The notes below the pieces were generated by a model, which saw only the letters and a program-made list of their open reading frames with translations, made no database searches and was not told the origin of the DNA. 64,000 nt of DNA from Pratylenchus scribneri (taxonomy: Eukaryota > Nematoda > Chromadorea > Rhabditida > Pratylenchidae): contig JAQSEB010000176.1 in assembly GCA_030063045.1 (NCBI GenBank), positions 248,001 to 312,000 of the forward strand, in the 5' to 3' direction. Below, one piece after another: positions 46,283 through 61,200 of this stretch. Positions within the stretch are counted from its first letter, which is position 1. Each line of letters opens with the position of its first letter. The position numbers and the translations under genes are program-made.

Positions 46283-49200
46283 TTATGAAGTGTCCTCCAT
46301 ATCACCAAAACATTGACCCATTTTTCTGTGCAAACATCGTAAAAATTTCCTTCCACTGGCTTTTCCTTTGAACCATCGATCCGTTGGCTTTGCATTCGGT
46401 CGATAGCTGCCATCACTGGCTATCAACTCGCATTCATCCACCTTAAAAATTGCATTTCAATATATGATTTTATTAGTTTAAAAAGAAAATCGCTCCTTAA
46501 GCATTTTTTGAGTGATAAAATCTTGCCGAATGATAATGGGTTATTTATTTTTTTAATTACTCGTCCATTCCAAATGATTTCTGGACAATTTGGGCGTAAG
46601 TAATATTTTAAAAAAGCTTCTATAATTTGGTAAAAAATAAAAAGGCATTGTTTGTCTTTCTCCTAGTTTCCCTATGTCATTAATACAGTAACCTTAGCAT
46701 CAGCTTAATAGGGTAATGACATTTTTTATATGGCGCCCAAAAGTCTAAAATGCTCTGGCGTCAAATTGTTCAGTGCCAAAATTGAAAAATGCCCATCCAG
46801 CATCCACCATTCCAACCAGCAACCATGCCCCATTCCCCCCATATCAGATTTATGTTAACCTAATCCAAGACTATTAATTTTTTCCAATGGGTAAAATATC
46901 CATGATTGTCCATTTTTTAGTCCCAAAAAAATCAATTTTTTCCATTATATTAAATAAAAATCTTCGTTGTCAAAAAATCATTCCATTAATTTCACACCTG
47001 AACATGATCGCCATTGTCCATCAACAACAGGCCCATCGTGGTATGTCGCAAAATTCTGCTTTTTCTATTTCCTGTGCCAAACTCTTCTTCAGTAGCAACA
47101 GGTACCGGTTTGAAAAAGAGCAAATGAGAACTGAAAAATGGAATAGAAATTTTGAACTAAAATTAGTTTTTAAAATTATTTTATTTTTATTTCTAAAATC
47201 TATATTCCCCTCAAATTACCCTCTTTTCTGCAAATGTAATCCCCATTCGGCGCCAAGCAATTCCAATTGTTCATAAGCAAAATCACTCAAATTGAAACTT
47301 GGTTCGGGCGGCGGTGGCGTATCATTTCTTTGATTGTTGTTGCCTGGCATTGACATAACCGTTGGTGTTTTTTCAGTAATATTTTGTTGTTTTTTAGTTG
47401 AACCAGGCGGTCTTCCTCGGCCGCGGTTTTTCCCAGCAGGCGTTGAATTTGATTTAGAATTTGGCCCTTTTGCAATTGTTCCACCCAATTTATTTGTGTT
47501 CGATTCATTCGGTTTCGCTCTTTTGGCATTTGGCGATGCATTGCTTTGGCCACTTCTACGTCTTTTTTGTTGCTTCTTCTTTGGAGTTGATTGTGTCATC
47601 ATTCGCGGCACTGTTTCTAATTGGTGTCGATCATCCGCTTCATCGCCTTGAAATAAATAATTTTAAATATTTTTTCAATTAAGTGAATCATGTGAACAAA
47701 GAAAGAATATAAGCTCTATAAAAATTTTACAATTAAAAATTATTTTCCAATATTTTTGGCGTTAAAATTATTTAATTATAGTAGTATTTAAAAATTACAA
47801 AATGAAGACCATTGTCTTTATTATAAAAAGGCTGAATGGCGTTTTCTTTATCTCAACAATTCCTTGATTTCCTTATCTGCTGTTCTTCTTACCTGTAAAA
47901 GGAATTGACGTTTCCATCAAAACTTCCCCAATGGAATCCAAATTCGATTTGAGTTCGATTTCGATGATAGGAGGTGCATTTGAAGTAGATTGAATTTGTG
48001 ACAAATCTAAATAATGTTTTTGATTAAATGTGTTTTCGATTAAAATGTTTTTTTGATTAAATGTGTTTTCGATTAAAATGTGTTTTTGAGTTAATGTGTT
48101 TTCAATTAAAATGTATTTCTGAGTAAATGTGTTTTCGATTAAAATGTGTTTTTGAGTTAATGTGTTTTCAATTAAAATGTATTTCTAAGTAAATGTGTTT
48201 TCAATTAAAATGTTTTTTGAGTAAATGTGTTTTTGATTAAAATGTATTTTGATTAAATGTGTTTTCAATTAAAATGTCTTTTGATTAAATTTGTTTTCAA
48301 TTAAAATGTGTTTGCAATTAAAATGTGTTTTTGATTAAATGTGTTTTCAATTAAAATGTGTTTTTCGATTAAAATGTTTTTTTGATTAAATGTGTTTTCG
48401 ATTAAAATGTGTTTTTGAGAAACAATTTCGATTAAAATGTGTTTTTGAGTGTGTTTTCAATTAAAATGTGTTTTTCGATTAAAATGTTTTTTTGATTAAA
48501 TGTGTTTTCGATTAAAATGTGTTTTTGAGAAACAATTTCGATTAAAATGTGTTTTTGATTAAATGTGTTTTTGAATGCTTCTAACTAAAATCTGATTCTG
48601 CTTTTTCAATGATCTCACTGCTTAGTCCCTAATCCCCCCACCTTCAATTGCTGATTGTGTTGAATTGCGGACAATTTCTTTGCTGCTACTGGCGTGAAGT
48701 TCAGCTATTGGACGATGTCGACAATTTGTTTTTATTGTTGTCATTGGCACCAATTGGCAATTGTTTCGTCGTTCCATTCCATTTTTGTAATTTCTTCTGT
48801 CTCCTTCTTGTTCTTCTTCAACTTTTATTTCGGTCAATTCGCCGGTGGCCATAATTTCTTCCACTTCGTCACCAATCACCGCTTCTGCCCCGACATCCTC
48901 CAGGCAATCCGGCCTAAATTCTGTCGCTTGTTGACTAATCTGTATAAATATGAAAATTTTTATTTTATTTTTTATATTCTTTCTTTTTTTAATTTCTATA
49001 ATTGTTTATTTTTGATGCGTCTCGTATGACTTTGGCACAATTCGGATTAATAATAAAATAATTTTTTTAATAAATTAGAAATAAATTTGTGCAATTAATT
49101 GCATTATTATTTAAATTATGCTAATTGTAAATTTTAATTTTATTACTGCATTCATTTGTGCCACGATCGGAGGAAATTGCATATAATATGGTTGAACTGT

Positions 49201-52200
49201 TTGATTGGGAATATTAATTCTGCTGCTGGTTGCCGGAGGTGTGATTGGAGAAGGCAATTGAAATGGTGTGGGCATTTGGCTCTAAATTTATAAGGGGCAA
49301 AATTGAAAAGTTATTATTTGTAATTATAAGTTTTCTTTTTAGTTTAGAAATTTACAAACCCCCTTTTAGTTTGACTCAATTTCCTAAATAGCTCCAAGTT
49401 TAGTTTACACAAATACTGCAACTGTGTTTTGAAGAGATAGAGAAAGTGGCAAGAAAATTGGGCCGAGAATCGAGACTCGAGAAAAAGGGGAGGTTATTTG
49501 GAATGGTCAACTTAAATAGGCCAATGAAAGGGATGAAGGGGAAAAAATAAATATATCGCCATTCGCCAGCAGCAGAAGGATGAGTTGGACATCTGTCTGT
49601 GAAGAGAGGGTTTACAACATAAAAGTGGGGAAATGCCCGGAGTCACAATTTTTGGTGCGAATTTTGAAAATATGGTGAAAATGTACCCAAATTTTAGCAA
49701 ATAAGAACAAAATGGAAATGCATGTATTTTGGGAATGTTATTAAAATTGCTTATATATTGAAAAGATATTCAAAAAATATTACATTTCCATTTTAAAAAT
49801 CAAGTGAAAATGGAGTGAAAATAAAAATTATTCAGAATTTCAAAAATAATTTGAAAATATGAAATATTTTCAAAAATTTTTAGGACATATTTTCAATATC
49901 TATTCAAAATACCAAGAAAAATATTTTCAAAATGGCATTCATATTCAGAATATTTCGATACATTATTTTTCAACATCTGTTCAAAATTATCTATATTGTT
50001 ATAATATTCCTAATATGCTAACCTAAATTCAGAATATCTTAACCTGTAATAATAAATTATAATTTTTATTAAATATTTTATAAATAAATTCAAATTAAAT
50101 AAAAGAATTATCATAACATAATCATGATCAAATATGTTCATTGGAAAAACAATTCTTCATCTTTCCATCATAGCCATCGTACTGAACCATAAGACCTTTT
50201 GTAAAGACTCAATTGAATAAGGTGAACTAAAATTTGCATATGATTATTTCGATAATTTTTCTATAAAATAAACCTGGCCATAATCCTCTTATCTACGAAA
50301 GAATTGTAAATAAAGCATTTTGCCGGTGTTCCATCAATTCAAGATTTTGCCAGAATTTTTTCCGAGAAATTCATAAACACACAAATTGATTGCAATTGAG
50401 AATTCTAGAATAAAATAGATTATTTATCTAATATTTCAAAGCTCAATCTATTTTTCACCAAATTTATTGAATTTTAATAAACTAATATATTAAATTTCAT
50501 TTGTTCTTTTTAATTCGAGTCTCTATTAGATATTTAATTTATATTCAAAAGCTTCCTGTTTTGATCTATATTTTATTTTCATAATTAAACCCATTTCAAA
50601 AAAACTTTTTCCTAAAAACCATATATTTTATCCATAAAAACTTCCTAAAAAATTTTGTATACCCTTAAAATTTGTTACTCAATAGCGAAACCATAAAATC
50701 TTTAATATTTTTGGCCCAAAATTGAAAATACCATAGATTTTCCGAAATGTTAAAAACTAAGATTCAAGTTTTGTTAATTTTGATATTTGAAGAAATTAAA
50801 GGAAACCTCCTAACTTTTAATCCTGGTAGCAAATCATCAGTGCAGATTTAAAATTTTCCCATTTTGCAGCATCTTCAGCACCATTTCCCATGAAGTTAAC
50901 AAGATAGAAAATTTGAAGAATAAAAAGTTTGTAGAATTTAAAAAATTTGAAGCCCATGATGTCAATAAAATTTGTCAATTTTTTTTAAATTCCATAGTTT
51001 GCAAAAATCTCTTTTGATTTTCATCTTTTGAACTTTTAAAAATTGAAGGGCAATTGCAGATTTCAATTTATTGTCACGCAACTGAATTATCGTTATTTTA
51101 ATATTTTTAAAAAAATTCTTACATCCCGAACAAAAGTTATAGAATCGTCACCATACTTTGTAAGAAGACTTGAGCGAAAAGTGGTCCTTCTTTACTTCTT
51201 GTGCACAAAATATTTGTTCATTAGTGAAGTTTGATCTTTTTAAATTATTGAAATTAATTAAAATTTAGATTAAAATGACCTGGTTAAATCTTGGTATCCA
51301 CCATGTCCAATGAGAATTGTAAAGCGCCGCATATTGTTGAGAATTTTTCGATTGAGAATTCTTGCCTTCTATCATAGAATTCTTGACAATTTAGATTTCT
51401 CATTCAATCTTCAATTTGTTTTAAAGCCGAAGATGTATGTGTAATTTTGCGCCAACAAAACTCGCAACTGAAATTTAAAAATAAATAGAAAAAATAAATA
51501 AAAGAGTTACGAAAAAACAGAATTAGAAATGGAAGAGCGAAATTTTCTGCTGCAATTGACTAAATATAAATGCAGATATGCTTTGTAGGTGGTCCAATAG
51601 AATTCACTAAAAAATATAGATTTTTATCAAATATTTGGAACATAAAAACCTTAATTTCGCATTTTGGGAAAATATTTGCCGGTGGTACTTTCATTCCTAG
51701 AATTTCTGCGCTGTTATCAACAACAACTTGAATGATCCAAACATAAAAAGCAAAAAAATTATTATATTAATTTAATATATTAAACCTTGAATTTTAGACT
51801 ATGGATTTTGGGTCTTACTTCTCTTGTCGATAAATTTATGAATTTGGCCGAATTGGTCTAAAGAATTCATCCCATTCCGGATTAGTTTCATCGACACTAA
51901 ATATTTAATTATTTTTCTGTTTTTTTAAAAAAATCTTACTATAATTTCTCATCCAACATCACCACCGAGCTAGATTCCGATTCGAGTTCATTGAGAACAC
52001 ATGCTCATAAAAGTCACAGAGCTGGTGTCAGACATTCCATCTTTGATTTCATCACGTCATTTTGAATTTGTTGTTTTTTAGTTTTAAAAATTCATTTTTA
52101 AACCTTGAATTTCACGTTCACCTCCATTGCAAATTTTCGATCCTGGAGATTTTCCAAATCTTGTATTGGGTTGGCTAGCATTCCATCCTTTAAATTTTTA

Positions 52201-55200
52201 TCAACTTTATAATGAGTAATGGAAATTACCTCAGAATTATTTTATTTTGCCATCTTCTATCCATGATAATTTGTGCCATAGAATTCCTCATCATTACTCG
52301 AATCGATGTTTTCGGAGACCTTAAAATTATTTACAAATATTCCAATTTTGTTAAAATACCTTCATATCCTTATATTCTGCGTTCCATTCGCAAGGCAATT
52401 CGTTGAGATTGAACAAGACCAGACTTGCCAGAATACCATTGTTTAACTCAATTGTGGTGGTGCCAACTTGGACAGTTGAGAAGACTTTATTGATTTAAAA
52501 TCTTAGTTTAAAATATTTTAATATTAATAAATAAACCTGTTAATGTATTATGTTTGGGCGCTTTCCTGTGATTCTCCCAAAATGCTCTGAGATTTTTGGG
52601 CTTCGGATGATTTGCAATCCCCATGATCGCTTCGAAATTTCCTGATCATCAGCAAGAATTGAGGAGAGAGCAACTTTCGTATAGAAAACATTCCTCCGAG
52701 ATCAGGCAGAACCTTCTCTGAATCATAAGTATCCTTTAATTTGTACTTTTACTACTTTTATTATGTTTAAAATTACCTCAATTATATCCATGCTTAAATC
52801 TATTTTGCCCAGAATTCTTTGATAGAATTAAAATTAATCCGAAGAATTCAATAATAGAATTTAATCTTTTATTTAGATTTCGAAAAATTTGTTTCAATTA
52901 TTTTTATTACTTTTTTGTTTTTATCGATTTCGATGACTTTGTGAATTTCTTTTATTTCTCTAACTATGTTCTCTCTCACTTTTCATGCATGATTTATATA
53001 GTTATTATTACTTATTAGCTCATAATTAAGATATTTTTGCAAAAATATCTACATAATAAATGCTTACTTGTTTTTTTTTGATATTTAATTATTCTGAAAT
53101 ATAAAATTTTAATATTAAAGGTTATAAAAACTTTGTTTGTAATACTTGGTTAAAAATTAATAAAATCGAAAATAAAACGATAAAATATTTATACAATTTC
53201 TCAAATAAAAAACGTAAGTCTAGCTAAATTCTCTCAATTATTTGGCAATTCTAAAGTGAATAAAAATTGCAAAATGTCAAAGACTAATAAAGAAGGCGGG
53301 GGAATTCTAAATCAGAAATCAATGCGAAAAGAGGTAAAATAAATAGAATTAATAATTAAATATAAAATAATATTTAGCGACCGCATATTATGCCAAACGG
53401 AGAAGATAATGATATGGACTTCAATCTGGGAGATTCTGTGGAGGAAAGTTCTGATAGCAAGGATTAGAAGAATTTGCAAAGAACTACTTGGAAATATGTT
53501 AGAAATGATGGAAACGAATTGTTTAATTTATTCAAATATAATTCTCCAAAATCTTTCAAAAAATATTCACCATAACAAATCTCGCAAAATTTTCTCAAAT
53601 CTAAATTATACACCGGTTTTTTTTAATATCTCATCTGCCAGGACAAAATTCCACAATATAATAATCTGCTAGTTCTCTTCTCTCTAATATTATTCTCAAA
53701 AAATCATCCCAATAATATTTGTCCCCAAAAAAACCAAAACAAATTCATTTTGGTTCTCTTATTTTTCATCAAAATATTACTTTTGATCCGATATCTTGAC
53801 AAAAATCAAGCAAAATTATTTAAATTTCTCAACAATTATTAATTTTGATAAAGAAATCCTACTAAAAATTCCAATTTATATTCCTTTTTTAGGGATTTAA
53901 ATATTCTTATTTTTCGGAAAAAAAATTAAATTTTGAAAAAATTTTCAATAATTAAAAATTTTTTAAAATATACTAAAAAAGATATTATTTTTTAATCTGC
54001 ATTTTGGGTCTTATTTTCAAAAGCTTATCAAAATGAATGCAAATATAAATTTTCAAAATTATTAAATTCTCAAAATGTTCCCTGAATTTTAGTAATTTTA
54101 AGAATATTATAAGAATTGATGTATTTTCACTTAATTTTGTAAATATGTAAAATTTTGAACATATTTTTTCCCTTTTATGTTCAAAATTTTTTGAATTTAT
54201 TTTGACATGGATTTTTAGAATTTTATTCATTTCTAAGATATTTTAACAATTTATCTGTGCTCAATATATGTTAAAGATTTTTTCCTTTTTTAAAAAATTT
54301 TCAAAATTACAATGGAATTTTCAAAATATTGTGCACATATTTTCTTTGTGACTCCGGGTGGATGAATATGAAAATATTGACAGGAAGGGAAACTTTAAAG
54401 AGGCGAATGGCAATGGCATTTTATGATAGGAATAGGATATCAGAATCAGAATTCAGGAATGAAAAAAAGGAATAATTAATTAATAATAAAAATGAATGAA
54501 GACAGGACAGCTCAAGGACAAAAGAAAAACTTCTAAAATAGCAGTGCGATAAGATTTGTAGAAATAAATTTCAAAAAATATTAAGTAAAAAAATTGAATT
54601 TTATAGATCAAAAAATTATATTAAATAAATTTTTTAGGCCAAATATCTTATTAGCCATAAGGAATCTTATCGGAGGGTTTAGTTATACCCGGAGTCACAA
54701 TTTTTGGACCGAATTTTGAAAATCTTCTGAAAATTCACCGAATTTTCAAAAACAAAAACATTTGGGGAATGCACAATATTTTGGGAATTTTTTTAAAATG
54801 GCTTAAATTTTGTAAAGATATTTAAAATTCTTTTCATTTTCATTTTAAAAATCTAGTCAAAATCTATTGAATTTAAACATTTGTCTGAATTTTGAAAATA
54901 ATTTGAAAATTGAAAACATTTTCAAAATCTTTTGAACCATATTTTCAATATCCATTCAAAATATGGGTGAAAATGAATATTCAAAATGGGACTCATTTTC
55001 AGAATATTTTGAAAATGGGACAAAAAAGCTGATTTGCATTGTTCTGGTTTTCTGTTCTGATTTTTTCGCGCACCTGTTCTGACTTTTTCCTTTGTTCTGA
55101 TTTTTCCCTTGTTCTGGTTTTCTGTTCTGATTTTTCCCTTGTTCTGATTCTGATTTCACTCATTTAATTATCTGCCGCAGCTGGGATTCGAACCCGAGTA

Positions 55201-58200
55201 GTCAAGGCCCAAAGTCAGCGACATAATATTGAGCTAAAGAGGCTATGTATCCTCTTCCATTAAAACATTTATTTGTTCCTTTCATTGCCTTCGGCCCAAG
55301 TCAAACAAAGGGAAAGGTCAATAACACAATTTGCCAGAATATTCTCAAAATTTAGATGTGTTCCAAAAATATTTTGTAAATGGTACTATTTTGTCAATAT
55401 TTTAACTCAAATTTTCAAATTGATTTTGAAAATGAGTGTGAAAATATATTTTCAAAATTTTTAAATTCTCAAAATGTTCCCAGAATTTTATCTATTTCCA
55501 GAATATTTTAGAAGTTGGTATATTTTGAAAATGTAAACAATTTTGAGCAGATTTTTTCCTATTATATTCAAAATCTTTTGAATTTTTTTTTGACTTTGAA
55601 TTTTCAGAATTTTACTCATTTTAAAAATATTTTGACAATTTATATCTTTTCAAAATATTTTGACAATTTTCTCATTTTTACGATATTTTGAGAATTACAT
55701 CAAATTTTCAACATATTTTTGCATCTATTTTTTATGTGACTCCGGGTAGAGTCAAGATAATTATGGAGCTCTATGTAAATTATGTATTTACTGATTAATT
55801 TGCCAATTTTATTGAAAAAATACCCAATTTCGTTTAATTAATATAATTTTACAAAAATATTGAATAAACGAACATTAATGAGCTGGTCTTCGTCAATTTC
55901 GGCAGGAATTGTGTCCGTCGACGAAATCGATGAATGAGCGGGGGAGGCAACAGCAATATGGTATGGATTGGAGGGGTTTGCTTCCTTATCAAAACCGCCA
56001 TTCTCTAAATAATGTCGCAAATCAGTAAATTCTTCTTCTTTGATTGCCTCATTATCATTATTGCTGCCATTATTAGCTTCTTTTTGGTGATTGTTGCGTA
56101 AATTTTTGGCCGCCGTTTTCTTTGGCCATTCTTTTTGTGGTTTCGGCGTTTTTTGTCTTTCTGCTGCTTTTTTCGTTGACCGTAATGGCCTTCCTCGTTT
56201 TGCAATTTTTGGTGAGGTTGATGGCTTTTTTGAAGAGCCAATGGAAGGTCGTCCTCTCTTCCGTTTGATAGAAATTGAAATGGCTTTTTGCGAAATTGAT
56301 GGGACTGAAATGAATTTTTTAATAGCATAATTATTCATAATTTCAAAAATCATATTTGTGTCCGGAAAAATTGGTCTACTTTTTGTAATTTTTTTTGATG
56401 GATCAAAATTTAAAATTTCATAAAAAGAAGATAATTAAAAAAAATTTTTTTGAAAATTTTTCAGTTAAAATATTGAAATGTCTTCTATTAAAAGAAATAA
56501 AAAATCAGACAAAATTTCAAGTTTATATAAAATATTTATCCATGCCTAAAATGGTTTTTTTTCTTTTTTTTCTTATCTAATGAAGGGGAAAAATATAATT
56601 CAAAAATTTATTATTTTTTCTAGGCCATTTGTAATCCAAAAAATGAATTTTGTAAAAATTAATTTTCTATTATTATTATAAATCTACAAAAAATAACGAT
56701 GAAAAAATTTTCTGAAAAAACCAATAATTAACTTACTATTGGTTTCCTCTTCATTAGTATCTTCCAAAAATCCAATGCCAATTTCCTCTTCAAATTCCCC
56801 TCCAATATTTCCATCTTCATTTTGGTTACATTCGGCATCGGCATCGGCATTATCCAATTCTTGTCCCCCAACATTTTCAATTCTATTGTCATTTTTTTCA
56901 TTCCCATTGTTTCCATCTTCATCCGAACTATCATCCAAATATGCGCCTCTTCTTGTTCGCACAAATTCACTCCGGCGCTGCTTCTCCTCTTCCATTCTTC
57001 GTTTTGCTGCTCGTGTTTTGACGAATAAACCACGTGGACGCCTTTTCTTCCGCTTTTTCATACTCGTAATTTTCCCACTCCGCTGATTTGTCATATTTGC
57101 CTTTGGCCTATTTATCACTTTCTTCATATGCTGATTTGTTCGCCATTTTTGTAAATATTTTTGATATAATGTGTCCATTCTCGACTTTTCATCAGTTGAC
57201 AATTTAGTCCATTTTTCGGCATGGTTTGGTGAAAATAGGTTGGATGAGATAGTTTGTTCGCCATTTTCACCTATTATCAATGTTTGAATAAAAATTTAAT
57301 TAATTTTTTTTTGCTTTTTTTTCATATTTTTCATGGTATTTAGTTATAAAAATTCAGAAAAAATTATAATATAATTCATTAATCAAAAATAGGTAAATAA
57401 AAGAGTTTCTATAAGAAAATTTTTTGAAATTTTCCCGCTAATTATTTCATTTTAATTTTTCTCGAATAAAAAACCCACATTGTTCTGTCTCATTCAATTC
57501 GTTTGTGGCATTTGTTGCTTCATCAACCGCACCTAACAATGAAGTCATCGTTTGGCTAACTGCAATTTGATTTTCATCCTCATTATCATTATCGTTAATT
57601 TGGAGGAAATCATTAGTCGACGATAATGGCGGTGCCAATCGGGAGAAAACATTGTCATTTTGGCCTTCTTTTTGGCAATTATTGTTGCCGTCATTGATCT
57701 CAAAATTTATGGTATTCTCTTCATTTTGGTCTTTTGGAATTGAATTTGAAGACAGTTCAGCAGCTTGATTGGATTCATCAAAGTCCAAAAATTCAGTGTA
57801 ATTTTCTTGCGTATTGGTATTGGCATCCACATCAAATTCATTATTTATTTGTTGAGATTCGGCAGATGGAATGGCCGAAGATGATGATGGAAAGGAATAT
57901 TGTTGCTCGACGGATCCCTGAATTTGTAACGAAAATGAAGGCATTTCTTGGCAATTTAATATTCTTGGTGACGAATATCTCGGCAATTCTTGGCAATTTA
58001 ATATTCTTGGTGACGAATATCTCGGCAATTCTTGGCAATTTAATATTCGTGGTGAAGAATATCTGGACAATTCTTGGCAATTTAATATTCGTGGTGAAGA
58101 ATATCTGGGCAATTCTTGGCAATTTAATATTCGTGGTGAAGAATATCTGGACAATTCTTGGCAATTTAATATTCTTGGTGAAGAATATCTCGGCAATTCT

Positions 58201-61200
58201 TGGCAATTTAACATTCTTGGTGAAGAATATCTCGGCAATTCTTGGCAATTTAACACGTTTTCAGTGCGATTAATCTTCGGCATTTCGGAAAATGTTGTGG
58301 AAGAATTTATTGGAAACATTTGACTTTGATTAACAATAATTGGGACTTCCAAATTTGATAATGTTGAAAATTGTGGTGGTGCACTATTTGAAAGTGTTGG
58401 GCCTTGACAAATATCGCCATTGTTTCCAAATTGTGTAAATGCTTCATTTATCAAGGATGTGCTTCGTCGATAGCGTGTTACGGGTTTTTTGAAGGCCGAT
58501 GGACCTTGGCCCAAAATAGGGATCAACAATTCTGATGCTATTGCCCTATTTTGTTGATCTGCAGAAATGGGATAATTTTCTGGTGCCGATGATGTTATTG
58601 GCATTGGGGAAGACAGTAACATTATTCCTTGGTCTTCAATTGATCCGTCCTCCGGCATTTCTTCCCGTATTTCATTAGAATCTTCCCTTTGGAATTCTTC
58701 CCTTTGGAATTCTACCCGTTGGACAGTGACCATTTCTTTCTCATTTACAAATAATCTTTGGCTAGTGCCTTCTTCCAGCTGTTCCAAATATTGTTCCAAA
58801 TTTTCTTGTTGTTCTTCTTCCATCTCTTCAATTTGGTTTTGAATGCTTTTTCGTGTATTTTGTTCAATTTGTAAATTTTTTTCGCCACTTTCTTGCAATT
58901 CTAAATAAAAATGTATTTTCGAATGCTAAATACATAAAATGTATTTTCGTTTGCTAAATAAAATGTGTTTTCGATTGCTAAACAAAATGTGTTTTCGATT
59001 GCTAAATAAAATGTGTTTTCGGATGCTAAACAAAATGTGTTTTCGGATGCTAAACAAAATGTGTTTTCGATTGCTAAATAAAATGTGTTTTCGAATGCTA
59101 AACAAAATGTGTTTTCGGATGCTAAACAAAATGTGTTTTCGATTGCTAAATAAAATGTGTTTTGGGATGCTAAATAAAATTTGTTTTCGATTGCTTGACG
59201 AAATTTGTTTTGATTATTAATAAAAATTCACCTTTATTTTGTTGTTGCTCTAGTTCAATGCTCCAATATGCCTGGCAGAATTGTTCCAAACTCATTTGTT
59301 GGCCATCCAAATTGCTATTAATAATTTGTTCAAAAATAGTTGAATTCTTTTTGTTGGATTTTATTATTATTGGCCGCAATTTAGCAATTTTTCTGGATTT
59401 TTTAAGGCACCGCGTCCCATTTTTGCGATATATTTTTCCTGTATCATTGATTCGCTCATCATTTTCATAACGTACTGCCATTATGGTTTTATTTGGTGGA
59501 TGATTGTGTTTTTCGTTTTGCACATAAACTTTCATAGGATCACCGATGAATCGTCGATAAATTTGTAATCTTAAGTATTTAAAATGAGTTAAAATCGATT
59601 TAAAAAATTAATTTCTTTGTATTTCTAATAAGGCTAGATTAACTATCAAATTTTTATCAATAAATAAACAAAAAAAATTGACTTACTTATATTTACATCC
59701 TCTGCAAGAGCAAATCAATAAAATTCGTTGATGATTGAAGAAATTATATCGCGGAAGATTTTCCGTTCTAAAAATAGATTTATATATTTTTTATAAATTT
59801 ATTAATTATTTTCTTTTTGAATTATTAATTTCAACTTTGTTTCACATGTTGTGTTGTTTTTATATGTATTTTTTTAAAAATAAATTTTTTCAATTCAATA
59901 CTATATTTTGGGTAAAATTTTTTGGAAATTAAGATTAGCAGCAGAATTTATCTATCAATTCGTTTTCAATTAGTTAAAAAATAATTCTTGGCTAGTTTCT
60001 TGTATAATTTTAATAGACTGATATTTACAGTAAAAATAAAAACCATATTGTTTTTTGCTTATTAATTTACCTTTTCAAATCCTGAAAACCTTCCCAATCA
60101 TAAACAGTTGTCTTCAAATTCCATTGACCATTTGCATCATCAAAAACATCATTTTTGTTCATGCCAACATATCTCTTTTCACTAATTGGTGCCATGCATG
60201 CATGATTATGATAATATTTTGTTTCAAATAGTCTGCAAATTTTAAATGCAAATTTTCCAACTACATAATTTCTCACTTGTATAAAACCAATTGATTTCCT
60301 TCTTCGGCATCTTCTGCATTTTTGTCATTCAGCTCTTCGGCAGCTTCATCTGGGTTTTCCGCAAGAATGAAATCATCTTCCATTTGTGTTCCTCCATTAT
60401 TCCCTCCCAATTGTTGTTTCTTTTTTATAATTCGTCCGCATATTTTGAATTGACAAATACGATCGTCCGGCCCGAATTTATTGCATTTGAAATAAATCAA
60501 GCGTAAGCCCTTTTGCATTGGATCCAATTCATGTTTTTCTGCATATTGAATCAACTCCTCTTTAGTGACATTTTCGGCAATTAGCATCCATGGCTGTGAA
60601 TCCATGAATCCACATTTTCTTAGTTTGTTTTTGTCTATAAAAAGGGAGAAAATTATTACTTTGTAGTTATTTCCTACAATCTATAAAGTTAATACAAAAA
60701 AATTAAGGAATATTTTTGATTTAGAAGAAGTGAGAATTTTTCTCCTTCTATAAAATAAAAATGTTCTCCAAAATGTTTCTAGAAAATGTTCGCCAAAATT
60801 CTTCTGGAAAATGTTCGCCAAATTGTTTTCAGAAAATGTTCGCCAAAATGTTTACAAAAAATGTTCGCCAAATGTTTTTGCGGAAAATGTTCGCCAATAT
60901 GTTTACAGAAAATGTTCGCCAAAATGTTTTTATGGAAAATGTTCGCCAAAATGTTTTTATGGAAAATGTTCGCCAATATGTTTACAGAAAATGTTCGCCA
61001 AAATGTTTACAGAAAATGTTCGCCAATATTCTTTAACCGGAAAATTTTTGCGCAAATAAATTTAAATTAAAAATTGGGCTTGTTCTTAAATTTTCTTGCT
61101 ATTTTGAAATTTTAATAGAATTATTTCCCGAAAAATTTAATTTTTGTTCAAGTGTACCCACCATAATCGTGTCCATCATCTTCATCCGTAATTGAATGTT

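Larger units (their letters stand above)
49636..54358. mobile_element. 4.7-kb TIR element in the long intron
   Basis: Ends CCCGGAGTCACAA and the exact inverse (TTGTGACTCCGGG). About 300 bp inside the left end match the neighbouring 1.06-kb element. Flanking dinucleotides are TG on both sides. The interior is AT-rich and carries traces of two divergent small genes (minus strand 52791-51280; plus strand 53274-53467). I recognise no transposase, so the superfamily is undetermined. Confidence 0.7.

Noticed and set aside
54956..55159. Lys/Gln/Asn-rich frame with QGKNQN repeats
   Set aside because: Arises from GTTCTGATTTTTCCC repeats inside the small TIR element.
59735..59932. Hydrophobic 65-codon plus-strand frame
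   Set aside because: AT-rich intron antisense sequence with no start context or homologue.
60761..61070. Overlapping KCSPK/NVRQ repeat frames
   Set aside because: By-products of the 25-bp intronic minisatellite.
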